Positions 15,988-24,681 of a stretch of 64,000 nucleotides of DNA are shown here, one piece after another. This DNA comes from JBQTJN01 sp052387095. GTDB taxonomy: Bacteria; Pseudomonadota; Alphaproteobacteria; Micavibrionales; Micavibrionaceae. Every line of letters starts with the position of its first letter. Position 1 is the first letter of the stretch. The stretch covers positions 1 to 64,000 of the forward strand of contig JBQTJN010000006.1 of the NCBI GenBank assembly GCA_052387095.1. The letters run 5' to 3'. Both the position numbers and the translations under genes were made by a program. The notes under the pieces were generated by a model, which was not told the origin of the DNA, searched no databases, and saw only the letters and a list, made by a program, of their open reading frames with translations.

Positions 15988-16097
15988 GGCTTTATGGGCC
16001 GCTGCCTGCCCGCAATCCCGTAATATAGGGTATTTACCCGCTTCACAAAACCCATGGCTTGGGGCATGGTAAAACGCCTTAAGAACAAAGGGTTAAA

Positions 16098-17237
16098 ATG
16101 AGCCTGAAGATCGCCGTCCCCGCCGAAACCGCCGAATTTGAACGCCGCGTGGCCGTCAGCCCGGAAACCGTCAAAAAACTGGCCGCCATAGGCTGTACCG
16201 TTACAATCGAATCCGGAGCTGGAACGGGCGCGTCCTTTACCGATGACGCCTACAAGGCCACCGGCGCTGAAATCGCCTCTTCAGCGGAAAGCGCCCTGAA
16301 AAATGCCGACATCGTGCTGGCTGTGCAGGCCCCCGCCCTTACACATATAAAAAAGGACACCCTGCTCATCGCCATGCTGGCGCCCTACGCCCATAAAACG
16401 CTTCTTCAGGATCTCGCCAAAGCCGGGATCGACAGCTTCTCCATGGAACTCATGCCGCGCATCACGCGCGCGCAGGGCATGGATGTGCTCTCCTCGCAAT
16501 CCAACCTCGCAGGCTACAAGGCCGTGCTCGATGCCGCCGAACATTATACGCGCGCTTTCCCGATGATGATGACGGCCGCCGGCACCGTGCCCGCAACGAG
16601 GCTATTCGTGATGGGTGCAGGCGTTGCCGGATTGCAGGCCATTGCCACCGGGCGCAGGCTCGGCGCGATTGTCTCCGCCACCGATGTCCGCCCCGCCGCG
16701 AAGGAACAGGTGCAATCGCTAGGGGGCACGTTTGTTGCCGTCGAGGACGAAGAATTCAAACAGGCGGAAACGACGACCGGCTATGCCAAGGAAATGTCGA
16801 AAGAATACCAGACGAAGCAGCAGGCCCTGATTGAAGACACGATTAAAAAACAGGATATCGTCATTACCACTGCATTAATTCCTGGCCGCGCCGCGCCGCG
16901 CTTGGTTTCGGATTCTATGGTGAAATCCATGAAGCCCGGCTCCGTCATTGTCGACCTCGCTGTTGAGAGCGGCGGCAATTGCGCGCTGTCGAAAGCCGGC
17001 GAAATCGTCGAAATCGGCGGCATCAAAATCATCGGCCACAAGAACGTGCCGAGCCGCCTGGCGACAGACGCGTCTTCTCTATACGCGAAAAACCTGCTGA
17101 ATCTCGTGACATTGCTGATCAACAAGGATAGCAAGGCGCTCGAAATCAACTGGGACGACGACATTATTAAAGGCATCGCGCTGACTCGGGACGGAAAAAT
17201 TGTTCATCCAAATTTTAAAGAGAACGCAAATGTATAA
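16098..17237 (+). CDS. pntAA: NAD(P) transhydrogenase subunit alpha, part 1
   Basis: This is the NAD(H)-binding dI component of the proton-translocating transhydrogenase, which uses the proton force to reduce NADP with NADH. The 379-residue protein has the AlaDH/PNT N-terminal signature (KIAVPAETAEFERRVAVSP), the Rossmann glycine loop VMGAGVAGLQAIATGRRLGA followed by VSATDVRP, and the family block GSVIVDLAVESGGNC. The split gene (dI separate from the membrane dII part) is the alphaproteobacterial layout. pntAB follows after a 120-bp gap that holds a palindromic repeat, and pntB follows closely. Confidence 0.95.
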   Translation: MSLKIAVPAETAEFERRVAVSPETVKKLAAIGCTVTIESGAGTGASFTDDAYKATGAEIASSAESALKNADIVLAVQAPALTHIKKDTLLIAMLAPYAHKTLLQDLAKAGIDSFSMELMPRITRAQGMDVLSSQSNLAGYKAVLDAAEHYTRAFPMMMTAAGTVPATRLFVMGAGVAGLQAIATGRRLGAIVSATDVRPAAKEQVQSLGGTFVAVEDEEFKQAETTTGYAKEMSKEYQTKQQALIEDTIKKQDIVITTALIPGRAAPRLVSDSMVKSMKPGSVIVDLAVESGGNCALSKAGEIVEIGGIKIIGHKNVPSRLATDASSLYAKNLLNLVTLLINKDSKALEINWDDDIIKGIALTRDGKIVHPNFKENANV

Positions 17238-17243
17238 TGTATT

Positions 17244-17335
17244 CGTCATTGCGAGCGAACAACGTGAGCGAAGTAATCCGGGGGCCGCGCCAAAAAAACT
17301 GGATTGCTTCGTCGCCCAGACTCCTCGCAATGACG
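17244..17335. repeat. MITE-like palindromic repeat, CGTCATTGCGAG family
   Basis: The 92-bp element starts CGTCATTGCGAGCGAACAACG and ends CTCCTCGCAATGACG, giving complementary 12-base termini. Inside are GAAGTAATCCGGGGG and CTGGATTGCTTCG, also complementary. It is the first of four full copies and separates pntAA from pntAB inside an operon. Confidence 0.85.
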
Positions 17336-17356
17336 GACAAATGAACAGGAGTTTTT

Positions 17357-17761
17357 ATGTCTGTCGATAAAAGCATGATCACCGAAAGCGCCACCGACAT
17401 CGCGCATAAGGCGCAGGAACTGGCCAATTATGCCGCCGAACTTGCTGCGACAACCAACGATGCCGGTTTCGACACGGGCGAGCCGTTCCTGATTACCGGT
17501 CTCACTGTTTTCGTGCTCGCCTGCTTTGTCGGTTATCACGTGGTGTGGCGCGTGACCCCTGCCCTGCACTCCCCCCTCATGGCGATTACGAACGCCATTT
17601 CCTCTGTCATTATCGTCGGCGCGCTGATGGCCGCCGGATTGCAGGATGGCGGCATTTCCGGCTGGCTCGGCTTTGCCGCGGTCATAATGGCCTCGATCAA
17701 TATTTTCGGCGGCTTTATTATCACGCGGCGCATGCTGCATATGTTTAGAAAAAAGGGCTGA
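17357..17761 (+). CDS. pntAB: NAD(P) transhydrogenase subunit alpha, part 2
   Basis: This is the first membrane part (dII N-terminal half) of the transhydrogenase. The 134-residue protein has a soluble N-terminal stretch (about 45 residues, AHKAQELANYAAELAAT), then membrane segments with FLITGLTVFVLACFVGYHVVWRV as the hallmark start, HSPLMAITNAISSVIIVGAL in the second and third helices, and FGGFIITRRMLHMF at the end. Length and motif order match PntAB. The first 45 residues are longer than the minimal form. It has GGAG upstream of its ATG and is followed by pntB after 7 bp. Confidence 0.95.
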   Translation: MSVDKSMITESATDIAHKAQELANYAAELAATTNDAGFDTGEPFLITGLTVFVLACFVGYHVVWRVTPALHSPLMAITNAISSVIIVGALMAAGLQDGGISGWLGFAAVIMASINIFGGFIITRRMLHMFRKKG

Positions 17762-17768
17762 CGCGCAC

Positions 17769-19157
17769 ATGTACATGATCGCCCCCATTGCCTATCTCGT
17801 CGCGGCAGTCTTCTTCATTCTGGCACTGCGCGGCCTGTCGCACCCGGAGACCGCGCGGAACGGCCTGAATTTTGGCATGGCCGGCATGGCGCTCGCAGTG
17901 CTGGTGACGCTGACAGTTCCCAATGTTTCATCCTACGGCCTCATTCTGCTCGGCGTCGGGATCGGCGGTGCCATCGGCACATTCATCGCGCGCTCAATTG
18001 CCATGACGGCGTTGCCGCAACTCATGGCCGCCTTTCATTCGCTGGTCGGGCTCGCCGCCATGTTTGTCGCCGCCGCAGCCTTCTATAACCCCGTCGCCTA
18101 CGGCCTCATCAGCGCCAGCGGTATTCACCTGTCATCTCTCATAGAAATGTCACTCGGCCTTGCCATTGGCGCAGTGACGTTTACAGGATCCATCATTGCC
18201 TGGGGTAAATTGCAGGGCGTGATTTCCGGCAAGCCCGTGCAATTTCCCGGCCAGCATAAACTCAACGCCCTACTGATCATTACGCTCATTCTCCTGATCG
18301 TTATGCTTTGCTTAAGCGAAAGCACGCTCATCTTCTGGCTGATTGCAGCCATTGCGTTTCTACTCGGTGTGATGATGATTATCCCGATCGGCGGCGCCGA
18401 CATGCCGGTGATTGTCTCAATGCTCAATTCCTATTCCGGCTGGGCCGCCGCGGGAATCGGATTCACGCTGCATAACAACCTGCTCATCATCACCGGCGCG
18501 CTGGTGGGGTCAAGCGGCGCCATTCTTTCTTACATCATGTGCAAGGCGATGAACCGCTCCTTCATCAGCGTGATCATGGGCGGCTTCGGTGCGGAAGCTG
18601 CGGCCGGTCCTGCCATGATGGGTGACAAAACTGCCAAGATCGGCGCGGCCGATGACGCGGCATGGATCATGAAAAACGCTTCCAAGGTTATTATTGTGCC
18701 TGGCTATGGTATGGCAGTAGCGCAGGCACAACACGCACTGCGCGAGATGGCCGACCTGCTGAAAAAAGAAGGCGTCGAGGTGAAATACGCCATCCACCCG
18801 GTGGCGGGCCGCATGCCCGGGCATATGAACGTGCTGCTGGCCGAGGCCAATGTCTCCTACGATGAAGTGTTCGAACTCGAAGACATCAACCGCGACTTCG
18901 CGCAGGCCGATGTAGTTTATGTAATCGGTGCGAATGACATCACCAACCCGGCTGCGAAAAACGACCCGTCCTCGCCGATCTACGGCATGCCGGTGCTGGA
19001 TGTTGAAAAAGCCAAGACGATTTTATTCGTGAAGCGCTCGATGGGCTCCGGCTATGCCGGCATCGACAACCCGCTCTTCTTCGCCGACAACACGATGATG
19101 CTGCTCGGCGACGCCAAGAAAATAACGGAAGACATCATCAAGGCGTTTGGGCATTAA
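17769..19157 (+). CDS. pntB: NAD(P) transhydrogenase subunit beta
   Basis: PntB carries the second half of the proton channel (dII) and the NADP(H)-binding dIII domain. The 462-residue protein has eight to nine membrane helices up to about residue 260, including the proton-path region FHSLVGLAAMFVAAA and MLNSYSGWAAAGIGF. The dIII domain has IIVPGYGMAVAQAQHALREM, YAIHPVAGRMPGHMNVLLAE and VYVIGANDITNPAAKNDP as NADP contacts, and FVKRSMGSGYAGIDNPLF at the end. Length is standard. An in-frame ATG two codons later could also be the start. Confidence 0.96.
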   Translation: MYMIAPIAYLVAAVFFILALRGLSHPETARNGLNFGMAGMALAVLVTLTVPNVSSYGLILLGVGIGGAIGTFIARSIAMTALPQLMAAFHSLVGLAAMFVAAAAFYNPVAYGLISASGIHLSSLIEMSLGLAIGAVTFTGSIIAWGKLQGVISGKPVQFPGQHKLNALLIITLILLIVMLCLSESTLIFWLIAAIAFLLGVMMIIPIGGADMPVIVSMLNSYSGWAAAGIGFTLHNNLLIITGALVGSSGAILSYIMCKAMNRSFISVIMGGFGAEAAAGPAMMGDKTAKIGAADDAAWIMKNASKVIIVPGYGMAVAQAQHALREMADLLKKEGVEVKYAIHPVAGRMPGHMNVLLAEANVSYDEVFELEDINRDFAQADVVYVIGANDITNPAAKNDPSSPIYGMPVLDVEKAKTILFVKRSMGSGYAGIDNPLFFADNTMMLLGDAKKITEDIIKAFGH

Positions 19158-19162
19158 CGAAA

Positions 19163-20104
19163 ATGGGCACCATCCCCGCCCTCGAAGAACGTTTTCTCAA
19201 GCCACCCGGCTGGGAATGGGGATTTTTCGAGCCCGCCGGCCGCAAAATCCGTTTTGGCTTTATCCGCCCGAAGACGCCGGTTGCAACAGTCGTCTGCCTG
19301 ACCGGCCTCAGCGAATTTGCCGAAAAATATTTCGAAACCGCGCGCACATTGTTGGATATAAACTGCACTATCTATGTCATGGACTGGGTGGGCCAGGGCC
19401 GCTCCGGACGTTACCTGGAAAACCCGCACAAGCGCCACTCCCTTGGTTTTGAACATGATGTCCACGATCTGCATGAATTTATCACGCATCATGTAAAACC
19501 GGACGGCCCACTCTTTCTCCTAGCACATTCGATGGGCGGCAATATCGGCCTGCATTACCTGCATCAGCATCCGCATGTTTTCAAAGCTGCCGCATTTTCC
19601 GCGCCGATGTGCGGCATCAAGGCCATAGGTTTTATCCCGATTTCCTTGCGGACATTGACCACCGGCGCGCTGAATATGTTCGCGTCCGAATCCTATGTCG
19701 GCGGCGACGGCGACTGGCGCGAGGACATGCGCGAACTGAAAGGCTTCGATCCGTTCTCGAGCGATCCGGTGCGGCGCAAAATTCACAATGCCTGGTGCCT
19801 GGCCGATCCGCACCTGCAAGTGGGCCGCGTCACCTGGGGCTGGGTGCATCAGGCTGTGCAGTCCTGCCTGCGCTTGCATACAGCGTTGCGCGAAAAACCG
19901 CTGACGACCCCTTGCCTGTTCGCGATAGCGGGGACAGAAAGCTTTGTCGATAATCCCGTCAGCCGTAGGATCGCCGGATATTCTAAAACCACGCGCATTC
20001 TGGAATTTCCGGACTCACGCCATGAAATATTGATGGAACGAGACGCGATAAGAGGCCGTTTTTTTGAGGCTTTTGCCCGCCTGCTGCAGGAAACCATACC
20101 TTGA
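19163..20104 (+). CDS. Alpha/beta hydrolase, lysophospholipase/monoacylglycerol lipase-like
   Basis: This 313-residue serine hydrolase of the PldB/monoglyceride-lipase group has an oxyanion strand with VVCLTGLSEFAEKYFET, the nucleophile in LLAHSMGGNIGL (about residue 118), WVGQGRSGR in the preceding conserved block, and a C-terminal His in FPDSRHEILMERD. Asp in FVDNP is a possible acid. No signal peptide is seen, so it acts in the cytosol. The likely role is cleavage of lysophospholipids or monoacylglycerols, but substrate cannot be read. It starts 5 bp after the pntB stop, so it is probably co-transcribed with the transhydrogenase operon. Confidence 0.8.
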   Translation: MGTIPALEERFLKPPGWEWGFFEPAGRKIRFGFIRPKTPVATVVCLTGLSEFAEKYFETARTLLDINCTIYVMDWVGQGRSGRYLENPHKRHSLGFEHDVHDLHEFITHHVKPDGPLFLLAHSMGGNIGLHYLHQHPHVFKAAAFSAPMCGIKAIGFIPISLRTLTTGALNMFASESYVGGDGDWREDMRELKGFDPFSSDPVRRKIHNAWCLADPHLQVGRVTWGWVHQAVQSCLRLHTALREKPLTTPCLFAIAGTESFVDNPVSRRIAGYSKTTRILEFPDSRHEILMERDAIRGRFFEAFARLLQETIP

Positions 20105-20134
20105 AAGCTCCGCCGGAAAGGTGCAGAATAAGAT

Positions 20135-20377
20135 ATGGACATGAACCACGACGAAAAAGACAAAATCCGCCTCAGCGACCGCATTTTATCGGCGCTTGAA
20201 CTCGCGCTCGAGCAAAAAGATCTCAAAATCTGCGAAACCCTGACGCGCGCGCAGGAGCTAACCATGACCCGCAACACCGCCGCCGGCGAATTCGTCGAGC
20301 GCCCCGACTACACGCCGGACATCGAACGCGTCCTGGCAAAGTATTACGACCTGCAGGATCAGCAGGACGGCGTTTAA
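20135..20377 (+). CDS. Conserved small helical protein
   Basis: This 80-residue soluble protein is highly charged. It contains LSDRILSALELALEQKDLKI, then CETLTRAQELTMTRN and a C-terminal helix (IERVLAKYYDLQDQQDG). Two helices with heptad-like hydrophobic spacing suggest a helical hairpin or dimeric coil. I do not recognise a named family. It lies 30 bp after the hydrolase gene on the same strand, with AAGATATGG upstream of the ATG; an ATG two codons later is the alternative start. Confidence 0.6.
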   Translation: MDMNHDEKDKIRLSDRILSALELALEQKDLKICETLTRAQELTMTRNTAAGEFVERPDYTPDIERVLAKYYDLQDQQDGV

Positions 20378-20390
20378 TTATTAAGGTGCT

Positions 20391-20442
20391 TTTCCCGCGA
20401 AAGCAGGAACCTTATTTCGAAGATCCCCGCTTTCGTGGGGAA
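20391..20442. repeat. Palindromic element, GATCCCCGCTTTCG type, degenerate copy
   Basis: TTCCCGCGAAAGCAGGAA and GATCCCCGCTTTCGTGGGGAA pair imperfectly around a short spacer. It is the same family as the near-perfect copy embedded in ligA at 20844, only about 400 bp away. It lies between the convergent ends of the small gene at 20135 and ligA and may serve as a terminator for either. Confidence 0.7.
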
Positions 20443-20460
20443 TTCACCAACAAAATAAAA

Positions 20461-22599
20461 TCAAGTTTTTATAAGCTCCAGCCATTCTTCTTCGCTTAGA
20501 ACTTTCACACCGAGCTCTGCCGCTTTCCTGGCTTTCGACCCGGCATCCGCACCGGCGACGAGATAATCCGTTTTCGCACTGACCGAATTGCCGACCCGGG
20601 CACCAAGCGATTCCGCTCGCGCCTTGGCGTCCGCCCTCGACATGGAGGACAATGCGCCGGTAAAGTCCACAGCCTTCCCGGTAATGGCTCTTCGGACGGT
20701 CTGGATTTTCTCGAAATCATGAATATTCAGGGTTTTTTCTAGCTCTTTCAGAATATCGAGATTGTGCTCTTCCGCAAAAAACCCGATCAAATCGGCAGCG
20801 ACGGTGGGACCTACATCTTCAACAGAAAGAAGGTCGTCATAGGAGCTGAATTCCAAGATCCCCGCTTTCGCGGGGAAAGAAGAATTTCTTTCCCCGCGAA
20901 AGCGGGGATCTATTTCAGCTTGCAACATCTCCTTATTTAGATTCTCAAAGCTCCCGTAATGCGCAGAGAGTTTCTTGGCTGTCGCTTCGCCAATCTGGTG
21001 AATGCCGAGCGCATAGATAAAACGCGGCAGCACGATGGTTTTACGCTCCTCGATCGCGGCAAAAAGATTAGCAACCGATTTTTCGCCCCAGCCTTCCCGC
21101 TTCTGCAACGGCACCTCAAGCGTCTTGTTGATTTTTTTCAGCCTGAAAATATCGGGCGGGCTCCTGATCAAACCTTCTTCATAAAACTCTTCGATAATCT
21201 TCGCACCGAGCCCTTCAATATCGAACGCCAGACGCGACACGAAATGCTTGAGCCGCTCGACCGCCTGCGCCGGGCAGATCAGACCGCCTGTGCAGCGCAC
21301 GACAACTTCACCCTCCTCGCGCACCGCGATGGATTGGCAGATCGGGCAATGATCCGGGAATTCATAGGGTTTTGAACCCGCCGGGCGCTTTTCCTTAAGG
21401 ACACTGACCACCTGCGGAATGACGTCACCCGCGCGCTGGATTACAACATGATCGCCGACACGCACATCCTTGCGCTCAATCTCATCTTTATTATGCAGTG
21501 TTGCATTCGATATCACCACGCCGCCGACCGTGATCGGCTCCAGCCTTGCCACTGGCGTCAGCGCGCCCGTGCGCCCGACCTGTATTTCAATCGCCTTGAC
21601 CACTGTGGCCGCCTGCTCGGCCGGGAATTTATGCGCCGTGGCCCAGCGCGGTGCACGCGAAACAAACCCAAGCCGCTCCTGCAGGTCCAGCCGGTTGATT
21701 TTGTAAACAATACCGTCAATCTCATATTCAATGTCTGCACGGTTATTCTGTACCTCCGCGTGATAGTCCAGCATGGATTCAATATCCGAAAAAACATGCG
21801 CCGGTTCCGCCGCCTGAAACCCGAAAGATTTCAGCTTGTTGCGGATGCCGGATTGCGTATCGGCAATTGCTGCGCTGCTCTGTCCTAAGGCATATCCGAA
21901 AAAATGCAGCGGGCGCTGCGCCGTAATCAACGAATCCAGCTGCCGCACCGATCCCGCAGCCGCGTTGCGCGGATTGGCAAAAATCTGGCGGCCTTCTTTC
22001 GCCTGCCGTTCATTCATCGCCCTGAAATCTGAACGGCGCATATAAATCTCACCGCGCACCTCGAGCACATCCGGCGCGCCTTTGATCGTATGCGGCACAT
22101 CGCGCATAGTTTTCACATTCGCAGTGATATTCTCACCTTCCTCGCCGTCGCCGCGCGTCGCCGCCAGCACCAGCTGGCCTTTTTCATAGCGCAACGAACA
22201 GGAGAGACCGTCGATTTTCGGTTCCGCTAAAATTTCAACCGGCGCATCTGCAGGAAGTTTCAGAAAATTACGAATGCGATCAAGAAAATCTGCGACATCT
22301 TCCTCGTTGAAGGCATTTGAAAGCGACAGCATCGGTACTGCGTGCCGCATTTTCTTAAATCCTTTTGAGGGCGCCGCCCCAACCTTCTGCGTCGGGCTGT
22401 CCTTGGTGATCAGCTCCGGATAGGCCAGCTCAATGGCTTCGAGTTCTTGCCGCAGCGCGTCGTAACCGGCGTCGCTTACCTCAGGTTTATCCTGCTGGTA
22501 ATAAAGCGTGTCGTGGAACCGAATCTCCATCACCAGCGCTTTATGGCGCTTTTTGGCGTCCAACAGGGATAATTTGGTGGATGGACTAGACTGGGGCAT
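20461..22599 (-). CDS. ligA: NAD-dependent DNA ligase
   Basis: LigA seals nicks in replication and repair with NAD. The 712-residue protein has an N-terminal Ia domain, the adenylation lysine K128 in EPKIDGLSC, and GTRGDGEEGENIT-like ATRGDGEEGEN. An OB fold follows, then a four-Cys zinc finger (CPICQS...CTGGLICPA), helix-hairpin-helix repeats and a C-terminal BRCT domain (VDFTGALSSMSRADAKARAE). Residues about 559-584 are an in-frame insertion encoded by a 77-bp palindromic repeat, between two HhH motifs. All catalytic motifs are intact, so the enzyme should be active. It ends the recN-side block of minus-strand genes. Confidence 0.95.
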   Translation of the reverse strand: MPQSSPSTKLSLLDAKKRHKALVMEIRFHDTLYYQQDKPEVSDAGYDALRQELEAIELAYPELITKDSPTQKVGAAPSKGFKKMRHAVPMLSLSNAFNEEDVADFLDRIRNFLKLPADAPVEILAEPKIDGLSCSLRYEKGQLVLAATRGDGEEGENITANVKTMRDVPHTIKGAPDVLEVRGEIYMRRSDFRAMNERQAKEGRQIFANPRNAAAGSVRQLDSLITAQRPLHFFGYALGQSSAAIADTQSGIRNKLKSFGFQAAEPAHVFSDIESMLDYHAEVQNNRADIEYEIDGIVYKINRLDLQERLGFVSRAPRWATAHKFPAEQAATVVKAIEIQVGRTGALTPVARLEPITVGGVVISNATLHNKDEIERKDVRVGDHVVIQRAGDVIPQVVSVLKEKRPAGSKPYEFPDHCPICQSIAVREEGEVVVRCTGGLICPAQAVERLKHFVSRLAFDIEGLGAKIIEEFYEEGLIRSPPDIFRLKKINKTLEVPLQKREGWGEKSVANLFAAIEERKTIVLPRFIYALGIHQIGEATAKKLSAHYGSFENLNKEMLQAEIDPRFRGERNSSFPAKAGILEFSSYDDLLSVEDVGPTVAADLIGFFAEEHNLDILKELEKTLNIHDFEKIQTVRRAITGKAVDFTGALSSMSRADAKARAESLGARVGNSVSAKTDYLVAGADAGSKARKAAELGVKVLSEEEWLELIKT
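20844..20920. repeat. Palindromic element inserted in frame in ligA
   Basis: The core 20857-20910 is an almost perfect 54-bp palindrome (GATCCCCGCTTTCGCGGGG ... CCCCGCGAAAGCGGGGATC), flanked by AGCTGAA/TTCAGCT arms. Read in the ligA frame it encodes IDPRFRGERNSSFPAKAG and flanking residues. It behaves like a Rickettsia palindromic element: open in the host frame, placed in a linker, with no stop codon. Confidence 0.85.
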
Positions 22600-22650
22600 A
22601 AATCACATTTTTAGTTTGCATATATCTTTAAAAACCAATTTAATAATTCT

Positions 22651-23010
22651 ATGAACGGGGACACCATACATAAATTCAAGCATCATTTTAACGGGAATTT
22701 TGCCGTAATAGTAAACCATTTCATGGTTGAAAGGCATTTGGAGCAGCACGCTGCTAATCTCCTAAGGGGGATTTTCGAACAGGTTGCCCGCCATACCCCG
22801 GAAAAAGAGAATGCCTTTAGCGCGGCTCAAATGCAGCGCATGGCTTTGGAAGTAACCAGTTATGACCGGGCTAAAGCTAAGGAAGTCTTTAATTATTTAA
22901 GCCTTGCAAATACCCTGGCAACCAAGGAAATGGCACGAGAACAAACAAACACTATCGTTATTGTCGATGGAACAAACGAAGTGACGCCAGCTATAACATG
23001 GGTAAATTAA
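22651..23010 (+). CDS. Orphan protein of unknown function
   Basis: This 119-residue soluble protein is rich in His, Asn and Ala in helices (HHFNGNFAVIVNHFMVERHL, then LEQHAANLLRGIFEQVARH), ending in a beta-like TIVIVDGTNEVTPAITW. No family is recognised. It is the only plus-strand gene between ligA and recN and has visibly lower GC than both. The ATG at 22651 lacks a strong ribosome-binding site. The stop is 7 bp from the recN end. It may be a recently gained gene; coding status rests on the uninterrupted frame and plausible protein composition. Confidence 0.45.
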   Translation: MNGDTIHKFKHHFNGNFAVIVNHFMVERHLEQHAANLLRGIFEQVARHTPEKENAFSAAQMQRMALEVTSYDRAKAKEVFNYLSLANTLATKEMAREQTNTIVIVDGTNEVTPAITWVN

Positions 23011-23016
23011 CTATCT

Positions 23017-24669
23017 TCACGCCGCATTACTCTCCAGCAATTTATCCGCCGCAGCGCGCGCTTCCGCAGTAATGGAGGCGCCCGACAGCATCCGCGCAAT
23101 CTCTTCCCGCCGCTCCTGCTTGTTTTCAAGATAAACGACATTGGTCCGCACTTCTTTTTTACCGTCCTTATGCACGATAAAATGATGCTGCGCACGCGCC
23201 GCCACCTGCGGCGAATGTGTCACCACCAGCACTTGCCGCGCCTGTGCCAGTTGCGCGAGCCGCTCCCCCACCGCATCCGCGGCCGATCCGCCGATGCCGG
23301 AATCCACCTCGTCGAAAATCATGGTCTTGGAATGATCCTTCTCGGCCAGCACGACTTTCAGCGCCAGCATGAAGCGGGCCATTTCCCCGCCCGAGGCAAT
23401 CTTGCCCAAAGGGCCCGGCACGCTGCCCGGGTTAGTCGCAACAAGGAATTGCACCTTATCCATACCATGCGGCCCCCACTCGCCTTCCGGCCGCGCCTCG
23501 ACAGAAGTCACAAACTGCGCCTTGTCGAGCTTGAGCGGGATCAGTTCTTTCCGCACCAGCCTGTCGAGCTTTTCGGCAGCCTTCATGCGTAAAGCGCTCA
23601 CTTTTTTAGCATCGGCCTCAAAGACGCTGCGCAGCTTTTTAACCCGCGCGATATATTCGGCCAGCGCCTCGTCGCCCCGCTCGATCAAATTCAATTGCGC
23701 AGCAAGCTTTTCCCGTATCTCCGCGAGGTCATCAACGGTGCAGTTATGCTTGCGCGCCTGCGCGCGCAAGGCAAACAACCGCTCATCAATCGTTTCCAGG
23801 TGGTGCTCGGAGTCCTGGAGATCCGCCGAGAGACCTTGAATGATGGACACCGCTTCCTGGATTTCCACAGAGGCACGGTCGAGCGCCGACAGCACCGCCC
23901 CCCCGCTTTCGCCCATGCGCGGTGCGATACGCTCCAGCATGCCGGCCGCCTTACGCACAGGGTCATCTTCGCCGTTCAAAACCGCATAGGCCGCATTCAG
24001 ACCTTCCATGATTTTCTCACGGTGCATCAGGCGCTCTTTCAGCGCACTTAAGGATGTCTCCTCGCCCGGCTTGGGCTCCAGCGCATCGAGATCTTCAACC
24101 GATTGCCGTAAATATTCTTCCTGCTGACGTGACAGAGTTGCCTGTGATTTCAATTCCTCCAGCGTCCGCTCGGCGTTTTTCCATCCATGCCACATTTTTG
24201 CCAGACGACCCTCTATCCCCGCATATTGATCGAGCAGCACGCGATGCGTCTGTATATCGAGGAGTCCTTGCGTCTCAAATTGCCCGTGAATCTCCACGAG
24301 GCTTTCGCCCGCCTGCCGCAGCAGCGCAATACTCACCGGCTGGTCATTGATAAAAGCCTTGCTGCGCCCGTCGGCACTCACCGTGCGGCGCAGGATCAGC
24401 GTATCATCGCTTTCAATTTCGCTTTCCCGCAGCAATCCATGGACGGGGTGCTTCGCGTCTATTTCAAACGTCGCCGCAACGCTGGCCTGCTCCGCGCCTG
24501 CACGTAACATGCGCGTCTCCATCCGCCCGCCCAGCGCGAGCCCCAGGGAATCAAGAAGAATAGATTTACCCGCGCCGGTTTCACCCGTAAGGGTGCACAG
24601 ACCCTGCTGGAATTCGAGGGAAAGCTGATCGATCAGGACGATATTCTGTATGCGCAAATTCGTCAGCAT
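23017..24669 (-). CDS. recN: DNA repair protein RecN
   Basis: RecN is an SMC-like ATPase that gathers broken DNA ends for recombination. The 550-residue protein has Walker A in LTGETGAGKSILLDSLGLAL (about 29-48). Long coiled-coil arms span about 155-370, with charged Leu-spaced repeats such as LEELKSQATLSRQQEEYLRQ. The C-terminal half has the ABC signature LGKIASGGEMARFMLAL and Walker B in MIFDEVDSGIGGSAADAVGE. Length is normal. It follows bamD after 12 bp in the same operon direction. No clear SOS box is seen upstream, as it probably shares a transcript with bamD. Confidence 0.95.
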   Translation of the reverse strand: MLTNLRIQNIVLIDQLSLEFQQGLCTLTGETGAGKSILLDSLGLALGGRMETRMLRAGAEQASVAATFEIDAKHPVHGLLRESEIESDDTLILRRTVSADGRSKAFINDQPVSIALLRQAGESLVEIHGQFETQGLLDIQTHRVLLDQYAGIEGRLAKMWHGWKNAERTLEELKSQATLSRQQEEYLRQSVEDLDALEPKPGEETSLSALKERLMHREKIMEGLNAAYAVLNGEDDPVRKAAGMLERIAPRMGESGGAVLSALDRASVEIQEAVSIIQGLSADLQDSEHHLETIDERLFALRAQARKHNCTVDDLAEIREKLAAQLNLIERGDEALAEYIARVKKLRSVFEADAKKVSALRMKAAEKLDRLVRKELIPLKLDKAQFVTSVEARPEGEWGPHGMDKVQFLVATNPGSVPGPLGKIASGGEMARFMLALKVVLAEKDHSKTMIFDEVDSGIGGSAADAVGERLAQLAQARQVLVVTHSPQVAARAQHHFIVHKDGKKEVRTNVVYLENKQERREEIARMLSGASITAEARAAADKLLESNAA

Positions 24670-24681
24670 GAGGCCACGGCC

